This document shows, in pieces, positions 59,933-64,000 of a stretch of 64,000 nt of DNA. A model generated the notes under the pieces. It was not told the origin of the DNA and did not search any database. It saw nothing but the letters and a program-made list of their open reading frames with translations. Numbering within the stretch: the first letter of the stretch is position 1; the number at the start of each line of letters is the position of its first letter. The stretch is taken from the NCBI GenBank assembly GCA_021651055.1, contig JAJHOH010000001.1, forward strand, positions 3,782,001-3,846,000, in the 5' to 3' direction. A program made the position numbers and the translations under genes. Origin of the DNA: Candidatus Manganitrophus morganii (GTDB lineage: Bacteria; Nitrospirota; Nitrospiria; SBBL01; Manganitrophaceae).

Positions 59933-60838
59933 GTGACGGCGAAAGGACGGGCGGAGTGGTTTCTTTTTGCCACGACATTTATTTGGGGTGGAACCTTTGT
60001 CATCATCAAACAGGGTCTGGTCGATCTCTCCCCCCTTCTGATGGTGTCGATCCGGTTTACCCTGGCAACGCTTGTTCTTCTTCCTTTCTGCATGAAAGCG
60101 CTTCTTCGTGCCGATCGAAAGTCGATCTTCTGGGGGTGTTTTCTCGGGTTTCTTATCTTTGCCGGCTTCCTCTTGCAGACCCTCGGCTTAAAAGAGACCA
60201 CGACGTCGAAGTCGGCCTTCATCACCACGATGATGGTCATTTTCACCCCTCTTTTTCAAATGCTCATTTTGAAACGGCGTCCGAGATGGGGAAATCTCGT
60301 GGGAGTGATTGTTGTTTCGGTCGGTCTCTGGTTCTTGACGAATCCCTCCGGGGGAGGATTGAACCGGGGAGATCTTCTCACCCTGCTCTGCGCCATTGTG
60401 TTCGGCCTGTTTATCGTATTGCTCGACTGGACGACCCGGCGGTATGATTTTCTTCTGATGACCTTCCTCCAGATATCCTTTCCCGCCGTCTGCGGCTGGA
60501 TTCTCCTCCCTTTTTTCGAACCGCCGGTGTTCAGGCCGACGCAGGGGGCATTATTCGCGCTCGGCTACACGGCGATTCTTGCGACGGTAGTGACCGGTTA
60601 TATTCAGACCCGCTATCAGCGGGACACGACGCCGACCCGCGCCGCGCTGATCTTTACCGTCGAGCCGCTCTGGGCTGCCGCTTTGGGTTATTTCTTTCTT
60701 CAGGAAACGATGGGAACATGGGGGATGCTGGGAGGGGGGCTGATTATCGGCGGGATTTTATTCTCCGAGCTTTCCGAAACGATGATGGCGCAAGGTCAGC
60801 GGTTTTTCCGATCCGTCTTGAAAAATGAGTCAAGCTGA
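59933..60838 (+). CDS. EamA/DMT-family transporter
   Basis: 301 residues, ten hydrophobic helices in two EamA repeats. 'FIWGGTFVIIKQGL' opens the first and 'TPTRAALIFTVEPLWAA' marks the second. GTG start with GAAAGGAAC upstream. Probably exports a small metabolite; substrates in this superfamily vary too widely to name one. Confidence 0.88.
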   Translation: MTAKGRAEWFLFATTFIWGGTFVIIKQGLVDLSPLLMVSIRFTLATLVLLPFCMKALLRADRKSIFWGCFLGFLIFAGFLLQTLGLKETTTSKSAFITTMMVIFTPLFQMLILKRRPRWGNLVGVIVVSVGLWFLTNPSGGGLNRGDLLTLLCAIVFGLFIVLLDWTTRRYDFLLMTFLQISFPAVCGWILLPFFEPPVFRPTQGALFALGYTAILATVVTGYIQTRYQRDTTPTRAALIFTVEPLWAAALGYFFLQETMGTWGMLGGGLIIGGILFSELSETMMAQGQRFFRSVLKNESS

Positions 60839-60866
60839 TTCTCTCCTCGGAACAAGGCGGCCGGAT

Positions 60867-61733
60867 TTAACGGCCGATTTCGGCCAGCGGCTCCTCGGTA
60901 ATGAAGAGAGGACCCCGGGGATTTTGGATGAAGAGATTGGCCGAAACCAACGCTTCTCGATCGGGAGAACTCTTGCACTCCGGAGTGGTCACGAGTCCCC
61001 AATGGTGGTTATCGCGACAGGTATTCTCCAGGATCATCGCTTCTGCATGATAGAAGAGGAGGATGCCGCTGAGCATGTTCTTTCGGCAGAGATTCCGCAC
61101 CAGATCGGGACGCGTCTGCGGATCGCGCACCGCAATGCCGAAGTGGTGGTTGCCGAAGCAGTCGTTTTTGGAAATGTAGGGCCGCGCTCCGGCGAAGATA
61201 AAGATTCCCGATTCGCGGTTGTAGCAGACTTCGTTTTCGGTCAGCGTCGCACGGCATTCGGGACCGTAGACGACAATGCCGGAGAGGACCCCCTCCGTAA
61301 TTCGGCATTGGGTAATCGTGCAGACCGAATCGAGAACATTTATGGCCGAATGGGGATCGCTCCCGATGTATCGGAAGGTGATTCCGCTGATCAGCCCTTC
61401 CGGCACGTGTTGAAGGTAGAGCTGGCCGCCCCGGCGGCTGAAGATTTGGACGGTATCTCGGCCCGCGCCGATTAACCGGACCGGTTTGTGGATTAGAAAA
61501 ATCTTGTCTTCATAAACCCCGGGTCGTATGAAGACCTGATCCTCCGGCTTGGCGTCCTTTAGCGCGGCGCTTGGTCTCGGGTAAGATTGGGGATCGGCTC
61601 CATCGACAATCAGGGTGCGGCCGCCGGCCGGATTGGCGGGTGGTTCCTGAATCACAGCGGGCGCCGGAGTCGAAGCGGCTTGCGGCAAAAGGGGGTTTCC
61701 CTCGCCGGTATCTTCTGGCGTTTTCTCAAGCAT
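60867..61733 (-). CDS. Right-handed parallel beta-helix protein
   Basis: 288 residues from the ATG at 61733, which has GGAAGGAA upstream; a TTG farther up was rejected. After a Pro/Ala-rich N-terminus comes a DUF1565-like start (FIRPGVYEDKIFLIHKPVRLIGAG) and then repeated beta-helix coils: NVLDSVCTITQCRI, SGIVVYGPECRATLTENEV, SGIFIFAGARPYISKNDC, FGIAVRDPQTRP, SGILLFYHAEAMILENTC. This pattern is that of pectate-lyase/NosD-like folds. No signal peptide is evident, which is unusual for such folds. Function unknown. Confidence 0.78.
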   Translation of the reverse strand: MLEKTPEDTGEGNPLLPQAASTPAPAVIQEPPANPAGGRTLIVDGADPQSYPRPSAALKDAKPEDQVFIRPGVYEDKIFLIHKPVRLIGAGRDTVQIFSRRGGQLYLQHVPEGLISGITFRYIGSDPHSAINVLDSVCTITQCRITEGVLSGIVVYGPECRATLTENEVCYNRESGIFIFAGARPYISKNDCFGNHHFGIAVRDPQTRPDLVRNLCRKNMLSGILLFYHAEAMILENTCRDNHHWGLVTTPECKSSPDREALVSANLFIQNPRGPLFITEEPLAEIGR

Positions 61734-61791
61734 CGATTCGGTTCCTTCCGCTCTCTCGCAATCGTGTGCCGTTAAGGATATCTGCAAAATA

Positions 61792-62448
61792 ATGCAAATG
61801 CCTCGTCAAAATCAAGATCGAAAAAAGAGGAAGCCTGGGCCGAGTCGGAAAACCCTCGCATCGTATACGGCCGGGGCGGATGATTATCTGGCGCATTGGG
61901 ACCGCGGCCGAACCTATCGTGTTCCGCCGTTGCTGAGAGAGTGGGCGGAGCCTCTTCCGAAGAGGGCTCTGATTTTAGATCTCGGCTGCGGTCCGGGGCA
62001 GGACAGCCGTTATCTTCAAAGAGAGGGGTTCCGTCCGATCGCGCTCGACGGGACGTGGCCGTTTCTCGCTCACGCGCGCAGGCGCTCCCGCCGTCTTTCT
62101 TTGGTCATGGCCGATCTGGAGGCGATGCCTTTCCGGTTTGACGCGTTTGATGGAATCTGGGCGGCCGCCTCGTTGATTCATCTTCCAAAGAAAAAACTGG
62201 ATCGCGTTTTGGTCGCGTTGCGACAGCGTATTCGATCGGGCGGGAAATTCGGGGCGACCTTCGCCCATGGAAAGGGAGAGGGATTCGCAACGCAGGGTTG
62301 GATTCCGGGGAGGTACTTTTCCTATTGGAAGAAGGATGCGTTGGCTCAGGTATTCACCCGGGCCGGCTGGAAGATCCTTTCGCTGAAGACGGTGTGCAAC
62401 CGGGAGCGCAAGGGGCGCTGGTTGAACCTCATCGTGGAGAAAGCCTGA
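61792..62448 (+). CDS. Class I SAM methyltransferase
   Basis: 218 residues with a basic N-terminus. Motif I is LILDLGCGPGQDSRYL, then PIALDGTWPFLAHAR and MADLEAMPFRFDAFDGIWA. It belongs to the Methyltransf_11/25 group, with no recognisable substrate. Divergent from the beta-helix gene. Confidence 0.85.
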   Translation: MQMPRQNQDRKKRKPGPSRKTLASYTAGADDYLAHWDRGRTYRVPPLLREWAEPLPKRALILDLGCGPGQDSRYLQREGFRPIALDGTWPFLAHARRRSRRLSLVMADLEAMPFRFDAFDGIWAAASLIHLPKKKLDRVLVALRQRIRSGGKFGATFAHGKGEGFATQGWIPGRYFSYWKKDALAQVFTRAGWKILSLKTVCNRERKGRWLNLIVEKA

Positions 62449-62465
62449 AACTTGTTTTTCTTTTC

Positions 62466-62494
62466 TTGACAGTTCGGCCCGAATACGATAATTC
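62466..62494 (+). promoter_or_regulatory. Candidate promoter of orn
   Basis: A consensus TTGACA at 62466-62471 followed, at 17 bases, by TAATTC (62489-62494), or at 15 bases by GATAAT. The -35 is perfect; which -10 is used is uncertain. Confidence 0.5.
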
Positions 62495-62525
62495 TTAGGT
62501 CAAAATTCTAAATAAAGAGGTGTTT

Positions 62526-63080
62526 GTGTCCCATCTGCAGAATGACTCGAATTTGGTTTGGCTTGACCTCGAAATGACCGGGCTCGACCCCAAATGTTGT
62601 GCGATCATCGAAATTGCCACCATCATTACCGATAGCCAGCTCAATATTTTGGCCGAAGGGCCCGCCATCGCGATTCATCAAGATCCGGAGGCGTTGAAGA
62701 CGATGGAAAAATGGAGCCGGGATACCCATTCCAAATCGGGTCTTCTGAAGCGGGTCGGATCGTCCACGATCGATGTCAGGCAGGCGGAGGAAATGACGCT
62801 CGAATTCATCCGGCACTACTGTCCCGAAAGGACCTCTCCTCTCTGCGGCAATTCGATCGGGCACGATCGACGCTTCTTAGAACGGTATATGCCGACGCTC
62901 TTCGAGTATCTTCACTATCGAAATGTGGATGTGAGCACCCTGAAGGAACTGGTCCGACGGTGGTATCCGAACGGACCACCGCCGCCGATGAAGAAGGGAA
63001 ACCACTTAGCGTTGGATGATATTAGGGAGTCAATTAACGAGCTGATCTTCTATCGAAATTATTACTTCGTCAAGCAATGA
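62526..63080 (+). CDS. orn: Oligoribonuclease
   Basis: 184 residues. DEDDh 3'-5' exonuclease that degrades RNA dinucleotides. The first two acidic residues are in [13 protein letters not shown], the third in [16 protein letters not shown], and the last pair in [15 protein letters not shown] at 62526 with AGAGG just before it fits the family start; a GTG six bases earlier would overlap that ribosome binding site. Confidence 0.93.
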   Translation: MSHLQNDSNLVWLDLEMTGLDPKCCAIIEIATIITDSQLNILAEGPAIAIHQDPEALKTMEKWSRDTHSKSGLLKRVGSSTIDVRQAEEMTLEFIRHYCPERTSPLCGNSIGHDRRFLERYMPTLFEYLHYRNVDVSTLKELVRRWYPNGPPPPMKKGNHLALDDIRESINELIFYRNYYFVKQ

Positions 63081-63122
63081 GAGGTTACCTGAAACTCTAG
63101 GATCGTCTTCCTGAATCGATTC

Positions 63123-63386
63123 TCAGGCATCCGTTTCAACCGAAAGAACACGCTCTTTTTCCTTGTAAAAACGAATCGCATCTTCGACGTGAAGATCTTC
63201 AATCTGAACCCACGCCTCCCGCCATTCTCCTTCTGAATGGGGAAGATCAATCGGATGATTGCATCCGGATTGCGCCGACTCTTTGGAGATGCCTCCGTCA
63301 ATAAAACCCTTCGGCTGCTCTAAATCGACCCAGGCGTCATCGCCAAGCGTTCCGGAAATATCAAATTCCAACCACAATTTCTTCAA
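63123..63386 (-). CDS. Small hypothetical protein (87 aa)
   Basis: TTG start at 63386 with GGGAGG five bases upstream; an ATG at 63419 in the same frame would add 11 residues. It begins KKLWLEFDISGTLGDD and is acidic and Trp-rich (EGEWREAWVQIEDLHVEDA). No family recognised. Convergent with orn. Confidence 0.55.
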   Translation of the reverse strand: MKKLWLEFDISGTLGDDAWVDLEQPKGFIDGGISKESAQSGCNHPIDLPHSEGEWREAWVQIEDLHVEDAIRFYKEKERVLSVETDA

Positions 63387-63514
63387 AAGAACCTCCCTCT
63401 CATGAACGAACGCAATCAAGCGGCAGAGCTTAGGAAACGCTTGAGAGCGTACAAAATTTTTGACCGTCTTTCAAGTGAAAAATAGATAAATTCCGCATTT
63501 CGCATCAATTTTCA

Positions 63515-64000
63515 TTAAAAAAGACTCTCTTGCACCGGTTGGGAGGAGCGAAAGTGCGCAGTTGAGAGTAGGGGAGACCGCCCTGCAATCCCGTATTTCC
63601 GGCACGCAAGGTCGAAAAGACTCCTGATCTGATCCGAAAATATTCCTTCTCCTTCCATACGGCTGCCGAACCGTGGATCGTTCAATTTTCCACCCCGGAT
63701 CGATCGGATTCGATTGAGGACTTTATCTTTTTGATCCGGAAGGTGTTTTTCCAGCCATGTCTCGAAGAGCGATGCAACGGCATAGGGAAGACGGAGAGGA
63801 ACCATTCCGGCAAAGGCGGCTCCCGCAGCCACGGCGGAACGGAGAATGTTCGGAATTTCATGATCGGTCAGGCCGGGAATAATAGGCGCAATGAGAACAC
63901 CGGTCGGAATACCGGCTTTCGCGAGGATCGAGACGGCCTCGAGTTTCCTTTCCGGTGGAGAGGTCCGCGGTTCCAGGATGCTGCATAGATCCTTATTCAA
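63515..64000 (-). CDS. Radical SAM protein of the PA0069 type, C-terminal part only
   Basis: The frame is open to the window end, so the N-terminal half with the CX3CX2C cluster motif is outside. The visible part starts in the TIM-barrel: LEPRTSPPERKLEAVSIL, then GIPTGVLIAPIIPGLTDHE, LRLPYAVASLFETWL and RGGKLNDPRFGSRM. These blocks are characteristic of PA0069-like radical SAM proteins related to spore photoproduct lyase. Role unknown. Confidence 0.85.
   Translation of the reverse strand: MNKDLCSILEPRTSPPERKLEAVSILAKAGIPTGVLIAPIIPGLTDHEIPNILRSAVAAGAAFAGMVPLRLPYAVASLFETWLEKHLPDQKDKVLNRIRSIRGGKLNDPRFGSRMEGEGIFSDQIRSLFDLACRKYGIAGRSPLLSTAHFRSSQPVQESLF

Overview
This window looks like a chromosome segment from a Gram-negative, probably chemolithoautotrophic bacterium. 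Its gene mix would fit the Nitrospirota or a neighbouring phylum: a two-subunit biotin-dependent carboxylase, a ferredoxin/cytochrome b pair, an alternative-oxidase-like protein, a short RpoS-like sigma factor and LPS-type export genes. That placement is inference from gene content; no rRNA gene is present to confirm it. Coding density is high, start codons include many TTG/GTG, and the composition changes from block to block.

Region 1 (about 0.8-25 kb) is a large surface-polysaccharide locus. It begins with GDP-mannose supply (manC, manB), followed by gmd, an rmd-like reductase and fcl, so both GDP-D-rhamnose and GDP-L-fucose could be made. Next come a two-domain glycosyltransferase, the ABC exporter Wzm/Wzt with a carbohydrate-binding C-terminal domain on Wzt, and a double methyltransferase with a C-terminal coiled coil that resembles the WbdD-type chain terminators/rulers of exported O-antigens. 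A large membrane protein of the YfhO/GT-C kind carries an F-type lectin domain with an intact fucose-binding motif. A second sugar cassette (LegB-like dehydratase, nucleotidyltransferase, SDR) leads into a GtrB-like/methyltransferase/GtrA module for undecaprenyl-phosphate-linked sugars. Two GT4 mannosyltransferase-like enzymes and a WbaP/WcaJ-type initiating phosphosugar transferase close the locus. A collapsed metallo-beta-lactamase/VanZ remnant lies just downstream.

Region 2 (25.8-53.9 kb) is mainly housekeeping: yacG, a [2Fe-2S] ferredoxin and a cytochrome b with a striking His/Asp-rich tail, a cold-shock gene with a long structured leader, guaB-guaA, treY, an ArsC-like phosphatase, bolA, ald, tRNA-Pro(CGG), acyP, an rpoS-like gene, apt, a response-regulator domain, xerD (reverse strand), a penicillin-binding-protein activator, pycA/pycB, a site-2 protease, an envelope/PRC-barrel group on the reverse strand, and dusB-maf.

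Region 3 (54-64 kb) holds a huge FG-GAP lipoprotein, a stand-alone degenerate GyrA-like protein, an alternative-oxidase-like diiron protein, an EamA exporter, a beta-helix protein, a methyltransferase, orn, and part of a radical-SAM gene.

The strongest candidates for undescribed biology are the fucose-lectin membrane protein inside a fucose-making O-antigen locus, the GyrA-like single-domain protein, the duplicated metal-binding tail on cytochrome b (whose frame has no canonical start codon), and a structured reverse-strand RNA region between maf and its neighbour.
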